From: Roseiarcus sp963748545
Lineage (GTDB): Bacteria > Pseudomonadota > Alphaproteobacteria > Rhizobiales > Beijerinckiaceae
Length of the DNA stretch: 64,000 nucleotides
Reading direction: 5' to 3'
Assembly (NCBI GenBank): GCA_963748545.1
Contig: CAVVJO010000035.1
Location: 248,001-312,000, forward strand
The notes under the pieces are model-generated. The model saw nothing but the letters and a program-made list of their open reading frames with translations, was not told the DNA's origin and made no database searches. Shown one piece after another: positions 18,871-27,487 of the stretch. Each line of letters starts with the position of its first letter. The first letter of the stretch is position 1. A program made the position numbers and the translations under genes.

Positions 18871-19041
18871 TCATGGCCGCAAGTTTCGTGATGGTGCCGG
18901 CTGGCTGGCGACCTGCCAGCTGGCGAAACGCATCCGCCGCTCCGACGGCGAGGCCTCGAGCATGAACAGGGTCGCCGGACCGGCCTCTGCCCCGCCCTGC
19001 AGCAGGCGGGCGAGAATCAAAAAGAATTCGGAGGGGGTCAC
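18871..19041 (-). pseudogene. Remnant of an MFS (metabolite:H+ symporter) gene
   Basis: A 56-codon open stretch reads EFFLILARLLQGGAEAGPATLFM and then SERRMRFASWQVASQ. I recall the pattern R-L-L-Q-G-x-x-x-G-x-E-x-G-P-A-x-x-L-x-E-x-x-P-x-x-R-R-x-x-x-A-S-W-Q from helix 4-5 of MHS-type MFS transporters of about 430 residues. Nothing homologous is seen on either side, so this is a decayed internal fragment. It begins at the stop codon of the isochorismatase-like gene. Confidence 0.55.
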
Positions 19042-19640
19042 CGTTGACGGCGCGCGTTCCGGCGTTGTCGCGCCTTCGCGATCCCGGCCGCCTGCAGCGT
19101 CGCTTCCGTATCGACGATCGTCGCATACTCGCCCTGAAGATGGGCGAGCGAAAGCGCGTGCACGTCCTCCGCCGGCCAGCGCCGGCCCCGCAAGTCGATC
19201 TTATCGATGTCCCAGCACGCGTCGCCCACCACGAAAGTCTGGTAGCCGAGGTTGCCCGCGTGCCGCGCGGTCGCCTCGAGCGAGTTCGATGTCCGCACGC
19301 CGCAGATCACGAGGGTCGTCGCCCCGATGGCGTCGAGCTCAGCCTCAAGGTCGGGACGGATGAAGGCGCTGTTGGCGGATTTGCCGATCACCCGCTCGCC
19401 CTCGCGCGGCTCGGCGCAAGCCTTGAAATGATGCCCCGGCCCGCCGGGCGCGTAGGGGGACCCCGACTCTACCGAATCATGGCGGATGTGGATCAGCGGG
19501 AGCCCCTCCATCCGCCAGCGGGCGAGCAGCCGTGCGACATTGTTCTCGGCGCCCGGGTTGTTGCGCGGGCCCCACCGCGGATCGTCGATCGCCTGCTGTA
19601 TATCGACGACGATCAGCGTGGAGTCAGCGGGCAGGCGCAT
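19038..19640 (-). CDS. Isochorismatase-like (cysteine hydrolase superfamily) protein
   Basis: 200-residue protein of the isochorismatase/nicotinamidase fold. It has the catalytic Asp in LIVVDIQQA (Asp13), the Lys in GKSANSAF (Lys87), and the third motif VICGVRTSNSLEATARHAGNLG. In that motif the catalytic-Cys position holds Ser120; Cys113 lies seven residues earlier. I recall a subfamily with N-S-V/L-E here, so this may not be loss of function. The start at 19640 overlaps the stop of the mesaconyl-CoA hydratase gene by one base. Substrate unknown. Confidence 0.8.
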   Translation of the reverse strand: MRLPADSTLIVVDIQQAIDDPRWGPRNNPGAENNVARLLARWRMEGLPLIHIRHDSVESGSPYAPGGPGHHFKACAEPREGERVIGKSANSAFIRPDLEAELDAIGATTLVICGVRTSNSLEATARHAGNLGYQTFVVGDACWDIDKIDLRGRRWPAEDVHALSLAHLQGEYATIVDTEATLQAAGIAKARQRRNARRQR

Positions 19641-20710
19641 CAGGGCGCGCGCGGCGCGAGCGCCCAATAGTCGAGATCGAGGATGACGTTCGGCTCGTAG
19701 CCGTCGCCCTCCCGTAGCGGGAAGTCGGCGCAGGGGCGGTTCTTGGTCGCCACCGTCCGGACGCGCAAGGCGCCGACGTCGTCGCGGCCCGGCAGAGCCG
19801 AGGTCTCCAGGATTTGGCTCCAGGCGAAAACGGTGTCGCCAGCGAACAGCGGCGCAACATGCCGCCCGCCGTTGATCGCCGCGATATGGAATGCGTTGGC
19901 GAGCCCGTTGAAGCTCAGCGCCCGGGCGAGCGAGATCACATGGCCGCCATAGATCAGGCGGCGGCCGAACCGGCCCTGCCCCTCGCTGTGCTGATTGAAA
20001 TGGACCTTGGCCGTGTTCTGGTAGAGGCGCGTCGCGATCATGTGCTCGGCCTCTTCCACGGTGATCCCGTCAACGTGATCGATTCGTTCGCCGGCGCGAT
20101 AGTCCTCGAACCGGTGCGGCGAGCCGCTGAGCGCCGTATCGAAAGCGCCTCGGTCGATCGCCGGGCAGGCCGCGCCAAGGTCCGCCACCGCGACCGCCTC
20201 GGGGAGGTTCGGCGTCGTCGCGTCCGGCGCGGGCGCGTGATGGTCGTGCTTGCGCACCATCACCCACCGGACATAGTCGATGACCGTGTCGCCATGTTGG
20301 TCGACCCCGCGGGATCGCACATAGACGACGCCGCTCTGCTTGTTCGAGTTCTCCTTCAGACCGATCACCTCCGAGGTCGACGAGAGCGTGTCGCCTGGAT
20401 AGACCGCCTTCAGGAACCGGCAGTCGGCGTAGCCGAGATTGGCGACCGCGTTGAGGGACACATCCGGGACCGTCTTGCCGAACACCACGTGAAACGCGAG
20501 CAGGTCGTCGATCGGGCTTCGGGGATAGCCAATGCTCTTCGCGAAAGTGTCAGCGCTCTGGGGCGCAAAGCGCACGCCATAGAGCGCCGAATAGAGCGAG
20601 GCGTCGCCGTCGCGAAGCGTCCGCGGCGTGGCGTGGCGAATCGTGTCGCCGACCCTGAAGTCCTCGAAGAACCGGCCGGCGGCGGTCTTGGTCGCGGAAG
20701 AGGCGGTCAT
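19640..20710 (-). CDS. mch: Mesaconyl-CoA hydratase (double MaoC hotdog protein)
   Basis: 356-residue protein with two MaoC-like hotdog halves. The first begins GRFFEDFRVGDTIRHATPRTL; the second, near residue 215, carries HRFEDYRAGERIDHVDGITVEEAEH. Length and both halves match mesaconyl-CoA hydratase, which hydrates mesaconyl-CoA to beta-methylmalyl-CoA in the ethylmalonyl-CoA pathway. ccr and ecm three kilobases away support this. It lies five bases after the YggT gene and overlaps the isochorismatase-like gene by one base. Confidence 0.88.
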   Translation of the reverse strand: MTASSATKTAAGRFFEDFRVGDTIRHATPRTLRDGDASLYSALYGVRFAPQSADTFAKSIGYPRSPIDDLLAFHVVFGKTVPDVSLNAVANLGYADCRFLKAVYPGDTLSSTSEVIGLKENSNKQSGVVYVRSRGVDQHGDTVIDYVRWVMVRKHDHHAPAPDATTPNLPEAVAVADLGAACPAIDRGAFDTALSGSPHRFEDYRAGERIDHVDGITVEEAEHMIATRLYQNTAKVHFNQHSEGQGRFGRRLIYGGHVISLARALSFNGLANAFHIAAINGGRHVAPLFAGDTVFAWSQILETSALPGRDDVGALRVRTVATKNRPCADFPLREGDGYEPNVILDLDYWALAPRAP

Positions 20711-20715
20711 GGCTC

Positions 20716-21006
20716 TCAGAACACGTTTGGATAAATGTAATAAACGATGATGCGCTCGATCAGCATGATTCCGAGGAGCAGAACGATCGGCGACAGGTCG
20801 AGGCCGCCGGTGGCGGGCAAAACGTTGCGGATGGGCCGCAGGAACGGTTCGGTCAGCGCGAGGAACAGGTTCCAGGCGGAACGCACGAGATCGTTGCGCA
20901 TGTTGACCACGTTAAAGGCGATCAGCCAGGACAGGATCGCGCCGATGATGACGACCCATGTGTACAGGTTCAGGACGATCAGAATGATGTCGAGGATGGC
21001 GCGCAT
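20716..21006 (-). CDS. YggT family membrane protein
   Basis: 96 residues with two hydrophobic segments, ILDIILIVLNLYTWVVIIGAILSWL and SPIVLLLGIMLIERIIVYYI, separated by the family's EPFLRPIRNVLP loop. YggT proteins are small inner-membrane proteins linked loosely to osmotic tolerance and cell-division factors; the molecular role is uncertain. It is first in a probable three-gene unit with mesaconyl-CoA hydratase and the isochorismatase-like gene. Confidence 0.9.
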   Translation of the reverse strand: MRAILDIILIVLNLYTWVVIIGAILSWLIAFNVVNMRNDLVRSAWNLFLALTEPFLRPIRNVLPATGGLDLSPIVLLLGIMLIERIIVYYIYPNVF

Positions 21007-21108
21007 GAATTCCCCTGAAAGCTCCGCGACCCCGGCCGCTCACGATGAACGCCGCCTCGCCCGCCGCCGTTGACACGACCAGGGCGCGCAAGTAAAGAGC
21101 CGCGGACC

Positions 21109-21185
<77 letters not shown>

Positions 21186-21305
21186 GCCCCTTGCGATTCC
21201 CCGAAAGATGATGACGCAGTCCGTCCTTCGCGATGCCATTCGCCGGCCGTGTTGACGGCGAGCCATCGTTCGCCGACAAGGCGAACGCGTTCAGGAGACT
21301 CGAAC

Positions 21306-22304
21306 ATGCCGGACCAGCACGAGATAATGCGCGCGGTGGCGGCCGATCGCCCGGGCGGTCCAGACGTTCTGACGATCGAAACCCGCCGGCGTCCCGTCCC
21401 GCAGGCAGGAGAGATCCTCATCAAGGTCGAGGCGGCGGGCGTCAACCGGCCGGACGTGTTGCAGCGCATGGGCTTTTATGCGCCGCCGCCCGGCGCGAGC
21501 GACATTCTCGGACTCGAGGTCGCGGGGACCGTTTTCGCATGCGGGGCGGGAGTCTCTCGACACGCCCTAGGCGCTAAGGTGACGGCGCTGGTTCCAGGCG
21601 GAGGCTACGCCGAATATTGCGTTGCGCACGAATCCAATGCGCTTCCGTTGCCCGCCGGACTGACGCCGATCGAGGCGGCGGCGGTCCCTGAGACCTATTT
21701 CACCGTCTGGGCCAACGTCTTCGACCGCGGCGGGCTGAAGAGCGGCGAGACTCTGCTCGTCCACGGCGGAACGTCCGGCATCGGAACGACGGCAATTCAA
21801 CTCGCCAAGGCGTTCGGCGCCACAGTGATTGCGACGGCGGGCGGCGACGAAAAGGTCGCTGAATGCGAGCGACTCGGGGCTGACGTCGGCGTGAACTACC
21901 GCTCGGACGATTTCGTCGCCCGAACGCTGGCCGCGACGGACGGCCGCGGCGCGAACGTCATCCTGGACATGGTAGGGGGCGACTACGTCGGACGCAATTA
22001 CACGGCTGCGGCGATGGACGGACGGATCGTCCAGATCGCCTTCCTGCGCGGCCCGGAGGCAAAGGTCGACTTGAGACCCCTGATGCAGAAGCGGCTCGTT
22101 CATACCGGCTCGACGCTTCGTCCGCGATCGGCTGCGGACAAGGCGGTCATTGCCGAGGCTTTATTGACCAAAGTCTGGCCGCTCCTCGAAGCCGGACGCT
22201 GCAAGCCGGTCATCGATTCAGTGTTCCGGCTGGACGAGGCCGCCAAGGCGCACGCGCAAATCGACGATAGCGCGCATGTCGGCAAGATCGTTTTGACGGT
22301 CTGA
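21306..22304 (+). CDS. NAD(P)H-quinone oxidoreductase, PIG3 family
   Basis: 332-residue zinc-free MDR oxidoreductase. The N-terminus has AGVNRPDVLQRMGFYAPPPGASDILGLE; the nucleotide-binding loop is LLVHGGTSGIGTTAIQLAKAFGA near residue 150. The QRxGxYxPPxGASDxLGLE pattern is typical of PIG3-type quinone reductases. The start at 21306 follows AGGAG nine bases upstream. A strong hairpin follows the stop. Confidence 0.9.
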   Translation: MPDQHEIMRAVAADRPGGPDVLTIETRRRPVPQAGEILIKVEAAGVNRPDVLQRMGFYAPPPGASDILGLEVAGTVFACGAGVSRHALGAKVTALVPGGGYAEYCVAHESNALPLPAGLTPIEAAAVPETYFTVWANVFDRGGLKSGETLLVHGGTSGIGTTAIQLAKAFGATVIATAGGDEKVAECERLGADVGVNYRSDDFVARTLAATDGRGANVILDMVGGDYVGRNYTAAAMDGRIVQIAFLRGPEAKVDLRPLMQKRLVHTGSTLRPRSAADKAVIAEALLTKVWPLLEAGRCKPVIDSVFRLDEAAKAHAQIDDSAHVGKIVLTV

Positions 22305-22317
22305 ACCCGTTTGAGGC

Positions 22318-22339
22318 TTGAAAGCCCGGCGGCTTTCAA
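22318..22339 (+). terminator. Terminator hairpin after the quinone oxidoreductase gene
   Basis: A perfect nine-base stem, TTGAAAGCC with GGCTTTCAA, with loop CGGC, starts 14 bases after the stop codon. There is no T-run, only TAATCTAG, so it may be Rho-assisted or act as an RNA stabiliser. Confidence 0.6.
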
Positions 22340-22396
22340 TAATCTAGGAAGCGGAGCGCGCGACGAATTGACGTCGCGCCGATCAGGATCGCGACA

Positions 22397-22801
22397 CTGA
22401 CACTCACGCCTCCTTCGAACGCCCGGTGGGCTGAACAACCCGCGGCCGGTGCGCCGACGCTCGATCCCCTGTCAGAGATCATTCTCACAAGCCTCGAGGA
22501 CGCCAAGGCGGAGAACATCGTCTCGATCGATCTTCGAGGGAAGACAACGATCGCCGATCGGATGATCGTCGCGTCGGGTCGGTCCAGCACCCACGTGGGA
22601 GCGATCGCCGATCGGGTGGTCAAGGCGTGCCGGGACGCGGGCTTCCCGACGCCGAAAATCGAGGGGTTACCCCTTTGCGACTGGGTGCTCTTGGACGCCC
22701 GCGACGCGATCGTCCATATTTTCCGACCGGATGTACGCCAATTCTACAACCTGGAGAAAATCTGGGGCGCCGACCGGCCTGGCGAAGCCCGGAGCGGCTG
22801 A
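22397..22801 (+). CDS. rsfS: Ribosome silencing factor RsfS (start uncertain)
   Basis: Binds ribosomal protein uL14 and prevents subunit joining when cells starve. The family region LSEIILTSLEDAKAENIVSIDLRG, IADRMIVASGRSSTHVGAIADRV, CDWVLLDARDAIVHIF and YNLEKIWG is complete. No ATG, GTG or TTG lies in frame before the conserved part; the first in-frame ATG (22562) would remove a third of the domain. I place the start at CTG 22397 after an AGGA-like site, but an indel upstream could hide the true start. It precedes rlmH, as in many bacteria. Confidence 0.82.
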   Translation: MTLTPPSNARWAEQPAAGAPTLDPLSEIILTSLEDAKAENIVSIDLRGKTTIADRMIVASGRSSTHVGAIADRVVKACRDAGFPTPKIEGLPLCDWVLLDARDAIVHIFRPDVRQFYNLEKIWGADRPGEARSG

Positions 22802-22823
22802 TCCGATCGAGCGAGGCGACGCC

Positions 22824-23306
22824 TTGCGGATCACGCTCATTTGCATCGGCCGCCTGAAGTCCGGACCGGAACGCGAATTGTTCGAACGGTATTTTACCCG
22901 GATGAAGAGCATGGCGCGGTCGGTTGGGGTCGCCGATGTCGAAATTCGGGAGATCGATGAGTTGCGGGCCCGGCGGCCGGAAGATCGGCGCGAGGAGGAA
23001 GCCGCGGCCATACTGGGGACCCTCGACCCTCGCGACATGCTGGTCTTGCTGGACGAGCGTGGCGCGTCGCTGACGAGCCCGGAGTGGGGGGCCGACATTG
23101 CAGCGGTTCGGGACGCGGCGCATCGCGCCTACGTGGTGGCGATCGGCGGTCCGGACGGCCTGTCGCCTTCGCTGCGGGCGAAGGCGCGACGCGTGATTGG
23201 CTTCGGAGCGATGACCTGGCCGCATCAGCTTGTGCGCGTCATGGCCGCCGAACAGCTTTACCGGGCCTTGTCGATTTTGGCCGGCCATCCTTATCACCGC
23301 GCATAA
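22824..23306 (+). CDS. rlmH: 23S rRNA (pseudouridine-1915-N3)-methyltransferase RlmH
   Basis: 160-residue SPOUT methyltransferase acting on helix 69 of 23S rRNA. The N-terminus is RITLICIGRLKSGPE; the SAM-binding knot includes LVLLDERG, AIGGPDGLSP and the C-terminal MTWPHQLVRVMAAEQLYRA. The TTG at 22824 is the only start giving the standard length, with GAGG about ten bases upstream. It lies 22 bases after rsfS. Confidence 0.95.
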   Translation: MRITLICIGRLKSGPERELFERYFTRMKSMARSVGVADVEIREIDELRARRPEDRREEEAAAILGTLDPRDMLVLLDERGASLTSPEWGADIAAVRDAAHRAYVVAIGGPDGLSPSLRAKARRVIGFGAMTWPHQLVRVMAAEQLYRALSILAGHPYHRA

Positions 23307-23347
23307 TCGCCGCGATTCGGGCCAGATTTAATGATTGTGGACACCTC

Positions 23348-24751
23348 ATGTGGGTGAATGGAAGCAGAACAGCGCGATCCGCGCTTTGCGCCGCGGCGTT
23401 GGGCGCCGCGGTCGGCTGCACGCCCGCGCTGTCGGAGCCGGCCGGGCCCGTCGCCCAGCCGCAACAGCCCGATAAGACGGCCGTCGATCAAACTGGCGGC
23501 CCAGAGAGAGCGGCCCCGGTCCAAGAGAAAGCCGATCGAGAGAAAGCCGGCAAGGAGACGGAGCTGCGTGGCGTCGAGGATACGATCCGCGCGTCCGAGG
23601 AGCAGCGCCGCAGCATTCAGGCGGAAATCGAAACCATCCGAATGGACAGGGCGCGTCTTATGGATGCGCTGATCGAGACGACGAGCCGCGTCCAGGACGC
23701 CGAACGCGGCGTGGCCGCAGCCGACCAGCGCCTGGCGGCCCTGAGCGACAAGGCTGACGCGCTCAGCCGATCGCTGCAGGCGAGGCGCGGCTCCATCGTT
23801 GAGGTCCTGGCCGCCCTCCAACGCATGGGCGCAAATCCGCCTCCGGCGATCCTGGTGCGATCGGGCGACATGGCGGAGGCGGTGCGGGCGGCGACCCTGC
23901 TCAGCGCGATGACCGCCAATTTGAATGCCGAAACCGCGCGGCTGGCGCGCGACATTGAGGATCTGTCGGCGACCCGCACATCGATCGTGCAGGAGCGCGA
24001 GGGCCTCGCGCGGGCGATCGCCTCCTTGGCGGGCGAGAAGGCGCGCCTCTCGGCGCTCGTCGAGGCGCGCAAGGACTCCTTGTCCGCGGCCGAATCCGCG
24101 CTGGGGTCCCAGCAGAAGCGGGCTGCCGACCTCGCCAGCCAGGCCGCGACGCTCAAGGACCTGATCGCTCGGATCGACCTGGAGGCGGCGCAGCGCAAGG
24201 CGCAGGAGCAGGCGGCTCGCGCGGCCGACGAACACGCGGCGCGCGACATCGAGGCCAAGGCGGAAAAAGCGCAGGACATCCAGCCTGTTCGACTGCGTCC
24301 GGAGTCAGCCTTCTCCGGCGCGAAGGGACGTCTGCCTCTGCCCGTCGCGGGCACGATCCTGAAGGCCTTCGGTTCGTCTGACGGTCTGGGCGGCACGGAG
24401 CATGGAATGCTGGTCGCGACCCTGGCCGAAGCGGTCGTTTCGGCGCCCGCCGACGGCTCAGTCCTCTATTCGGGTCCCTATAGAAGCTATGGACGACTCT
24501 TGATAATCGACGCGGGCGAAGGATATTATGTCCTCTTGGCGGGCATGGAGCGCACCTACGTATCGCGCGGCGAAGCCGTCTTGTCGGGCGAGCCTGTCGG
24601 CGTTGTGGGCGACGGGTCTCTCAAGATGGCGGCCGCAGCAGGTATTGGCGCTGCCCAGCCTGTTCTCTATATCGAACTGAGAAAAGACGGAACGGCGATC
24701 GATCCGGGGCCGTGGTGGGCGAAGGCAGACATCGAAAAGGCGCGCGGATGA
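23348..24751 (+). CDS. Murein hydrolase activator EnvC family protein
   Basis: About 467-residue periplasmic protein. The N-terminal export segment (SALCAAALGAAVGCTPALSEPA) contains a possible lipobox Cys. Long coiled coils (residues 55-310) follow, then a C-terminal LytM/M23-like domain (FGSSDGLGGTEHGMLVAT to GYYVLLAGMERTYVSRGEAV). The metal-binding HxxxD of active M23 peptidases is not intact, as in EnvC, which activates amidases rather than cutting murein itself. The stop overlaps the first ctpA start by four bases. Confidence 0.88.
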   Translation: MWVNGSRTARSALCAAALGAAVGCTPALSEPAGPVAQPQQPDKTAVDQTGGPERAAPVQEKADREKAGKETELRGVEDTIRASEEQRRSIQAEIETIRMDRARLMDALIETTSRVQDAERGVAAADQRLAALSDKADALSRSLQARRGSIVEVLAALQRMGANPPPAILVRSGDMAEAVRAATLLSAMTANLNAETARLARDIEDLSATRTSIVQEREGLARAIASLAGEKARLSALVEARKDSLSAAESALGSQQKRAADLASQAATLKDLIARIDLEAAQRKAQEQAARAADEHAARDIEAKAEKAQDIQPVRLRPESAFSGAKGRLPLPVAGTILKAFGSSDGLGGTEHGMLVATLAEAVVSAPADGSVLYSGPYRSYGRLLIIDAGEGYYVLLAGMERTYVSRGEAVLSGEPVGVVGDGSLKMAAAAGIGAAQPVLYIELRKDGTAIDPGPWWAKADIEKARG

Positions 24752-26142
24752 ATCGGAATGCAGGTCTCTTGGGTTTGGGCGTCGTTCTTGGCGCGGCGGT
24801 CACCTTCGCGGCGCCGCAGACGCTCGCCTACCTCAGCCCAGCCGCCAACGCGGCGGCCGCCGACACCTACCGCCAGCTCAACCTGTTCGGCGACGTGTTC
24901 GACAAGATTCGCAATGACTATGTCGAGAAGCCCGATGAGGCCAAGCTGATCGAGGCCGCAATCAACGGCATGTTGTCGTCGCTCGACCCGCATTCGAGCT
25001 ACATGGACGCGAAGGCGTTCCAGGACATGCAGGTCCAGACCAAGGGCGAATTCGGGGGTCTCGGCATCGAGGTGACCCAGGAGGACGGCCTGATCAAGGT
25101 CGTCACGCCGATCGACGATACGCCAGCGTCTAAGGCGGGAATTCTGTCGGGCGATATTATTACAGCGATCGACGACACGCCCACCCAGGGGCTGACTCTG
25201 GACCAAGCCGTCGAGAAGATGCGTGGCGCGATCAATTCGCCAGTCAAGCTCAAGATCGTTCGCGGTCCCAAGAAAGACGTCAAAGACTATACCGTTGTGC
25301 GAGAACTGATCCGGGTGCAGTCGGTTCGCTCGCATGTCGAGGACGGCGATATTGGTTACATCCGCATTACGCAGTTCACCGAGCAGACGGCGGACGGCCT
25401 CAAGGAGGCGATGGAAAAGCTTAAGACCGAGATTCCGGCGGACAAGTTCAAAGGCTACATTCTCGATCTGCGCAACAATCCAGGCGGCCTGCTCGACCAG
25501 TCGATCGCGGTGGTCAATTCCTTTATCGACCGAGGCGAGATCGTGTCGACCCGTGGGCGGACGCCGGACGAGACGCAAAGGTTTGACGCCCGTCCCGGCG
25601 GCGACCTCTCTGCGGGCAAGCCGCTGGTGGTGCTGATCAACGGGGGTTCTGCGTCGGCCTCCGAGATCGTGTCGGGCGCGCTGCAGGATCACAAGCGCGC
25701 GTCCCTGATCGGGACGCGCTCGTTCGGCAAGGGCTCGGTGCAGACCATCATGCCGCTTGGGCAGGATGGCGCGTTGCGACTGACGACCGCACGCTACTAT
25801 ACCCCCTCGGGCCGCTCGATCCAGGCGAAGGGCATCGAGCCCGACTACAAGGTGCTTGAAGACGTCCCGGCCGATCTCAAAGGCAAGGACGACATGAAGG
25901 GCGAGGCCTCCCTCAAGGGGCATCTGGCCAACGGCGAAGAGGATACCTCGGCGTCGCAAGCTTACGTGCCGCCTGAAGAGAAGGACGACAAGCAGCTGAA
26001 GGCGGCGATTGGCCTGCTCCACGGCGAAAAGCCCGCGCAGGCGGCGTCAGCCGACACGGACGCCGGTAAGCCCAACGTCGACGCCGCCAAGCCCGACGAG
26101 GCGCCGGCTTCTGCGCCCAGCGCCCCCGCTAAACCCAACTGA
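24748..26142 (+). CDS. ctpA: S41 C-terminal processing protease CtpA, copy 1
   Basis: 464-residue periplasmic Ser-Lys protease. Order: signal/anchor (GLLGLGVVLGAAVTFAAP); SSLDPHSSYMD; PDZ domain (GEFGGLGIEVT to IDDTPASKAGILSGDIITAIDD); YIRITQF; catalytic LDLRNNPGGLLD; Ser303 within NGGSASASEIVSGALQD; Lys328 within SFGKGSVQT, 25 residues later as usual. The tail is Ala/Pro/Asp-rich. It starts at 24748, overlapping envC by four bases. CtpA proteases trim murein hydrolases, which suits the EnvC linkage. Confidence 0.95.
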   Translation: MNRNAGLLGLGVVLGAAVTFAAPQTLAYLSPAANAAAADTYRQLNLFGDVFDKIRNDYVEKPDEAKLIEAAINGMLSSLDPHSSYMDAKAFQDMQVQTKGEFGGLGIEVTQEDGLIKVVTPIDDTPASKAGILSGDIITAIDDTPTQGLTLDQAVEKMRGAINSPVKLKIVRGPKKDVKDYTVVRELIRVQSVRSHVEDGDIGYIRITQFTEQTADGLKEAMEKLKTEIPADKFKGYILDLRNNPGGLLDQSIAVVNSFIDRGEIVSTRGRTPDETQRFDARPGGDLSAGKPLVVLINGGSASASEIVSGALQDHKRASLIGTRSFGKGSVQTIMPLGQDGALRLTTARYYTPSGRSIQAKGIEPDYKVLEDVPADLKGKDDMKGEASLKGHLANGEEDTSASQAYVPPEEKDDKQLKAAIGLLHGEKPAQAASADTDAGKPNVDAAKPDEAPASAPSAPAKPN

Positions 26143-26176
26143 ACGTGTGCGAGATGATCGCGGGAGCGAAGTGACC

Positions 26177-27487
26177 ATGCCGAAAGGCGTTTCTTATCTC
26201 GTCGTTGGCGTCATCGCCGGCGCTGCGCTCACCGGAGTTTCGCACGGCGTCCTCAAGGCTGCGACCGCGAACGGGACCAGCGGCGTTCCGCTGTTCACCG
26301 AGGTTTTCGACAAGGTTCGCAGCAACTACGCCGAGAAGCCCGACGACGACAAGCTTGTGCGTGGCGCGATTGACGGCATGCTGGCCTCGCTCGACCCCCA
26401 TTCGACCTATTTCGATCCCAAGGCGCTGCAGGACTTCCAGACCAGCATGAAGGGCGAGGAGTTCGGCGGCCTGGGGCTCGAGGTCATGATGGAGGACGGA
26501 CTGGTCAAGGTGGTCAGCCCGATCGACGACACTCCGGCGGCGCGGGCAGGCCTGATGTCCGGCGACCTCATCACGAGGATCGACGAGACGCCGGTCAAGG
26601 GCCTCACCCTCAAAGAAGCCGTCGACAAAATGCGCGGGCCGGCGAAGTCGAGCGTCCGTCTCCTTATTCAGCGCGGTTCCAACAAAGATGCGAAGGAGTA
26701 CGCGATCGTCCGCGAGATCATCCATGTGCAGTCGGTCCGCGCACATATTGAAAACGGGAATATCGGGTATATCCGCATCACTCAGTTCAATCAGGAGGCC
26801 TACGACGGAGTTCGAAGGGCTTTCGATCATTTCCGCAGCGATCCGGGCGAGGCTAAGCTCAAGGGCTACATCCTCGACTTGCGCAACAATCCCGGCGGTC
26901 TTCTCAATCAGGCAGTCGAAATCACCAACGCTTTCGTCGATGGCGGCCCGATCGTCACCACACGGGGACGCAACGCCGAAGAGCAGCAGGGATACAGCGC
27001 GCGCCCCGGCGTCAACTTGTCCGAGGGCAAACCGCTGGTGGTCCTGATCAACGGCGGCTCGGCCTCGGCTTCCGAAATCGTTTCGGGCGCGCTCCAGGAT
27101 CTCAAGCGCGCGACGCTGATCGGCACGCGCTCATTCGGCAAGGGGTCGGTCCAGACGATTTTGCCCCTCGGCGACGAGGGCGCGCTGAAACTGACGACCG
27201 CACGTTATTATACGCCATCGGGCCGCTCGATTCAGGCGAAGGGCATCGAGCCTGACGTGATGGTGCTCGAGAACATCCCTGACGATCTGAAGGGCAAGGT
27301 CTCGAGCCTCGGCGAGGCCTCGCTTCTCGGGCATCTTAAGAACGGAACCGACGAGGAGAAGGGGTCGGACGCCTACGTCCCGCCTGACAAGGCGAAGGAC
27401 ACACAGTTGCAGGCCGCCATAAGTCTGCTGAACGGCGCCAAACCCAATTCCCTGAGGAGCCCGACGACCACGGTGACCTCGCAATGA
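26177..27487 (+). CDS. S41 C-terminal processing protease CtpA, copy 2
   Basis: 436-residue paralog of the preceding protease with the same layout: N-terminal membrane segment (SYLVVGVIAGAALTGVSHGVL), SLDPHSTYFD, PDZ, LDLRNNPGGLLN, Ser297 in NGGSASASEIVSGALQD and Lys322 in SFGKGSVQT. The catalytic half is nearly identical to copy 1; the N-terminus, an added Glu in MKGEEFGGLG, and the tail differ. Both dyads are intact, so both are probably active. The start at 26177 has GGGAGCGA upstream; GTG 26171 is in frame. The stop overlaps the next gene by four bases. Confidence 0.94.
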   Translation: MPKGVSYLVVGVIAGAALTGVSHGVLKAATANGTSGVPLFTEVFDKVRSNYAEKPDDDKLVRGAIDGMLASLDPHSTYFDPKALQDFQTSMKGEEFGGLGLEVMMEDGLVKVVSPIDDTPAARAGLMSGDLITRIDETPVKGLTLKEAVDKMRGPAKSSVRLLIQRGSNKDAKEYAIVREIIHVQSVRAHIENGNIGYIRITQFNQEAYDGVRRAFDHFRSDPGEAKLKGYILDLRNNPGGLLNQAVEITNAFVDGGPIVTTRGRNAEEQQGYSARPGVNLSEGKPLVVLINGGSASASEIVSGALQDLKRATLIGTRSFGKGSVQTILPLGDEGALKLTTARYYTPSGRSIQAKGIEPDVMVLENIPDDLKGKVSSLGEASLLGHLKNGTDEEKGSDAYVPPDKAKDTQLQAAISLLNGAKPNSLRSPTTTVTSQ

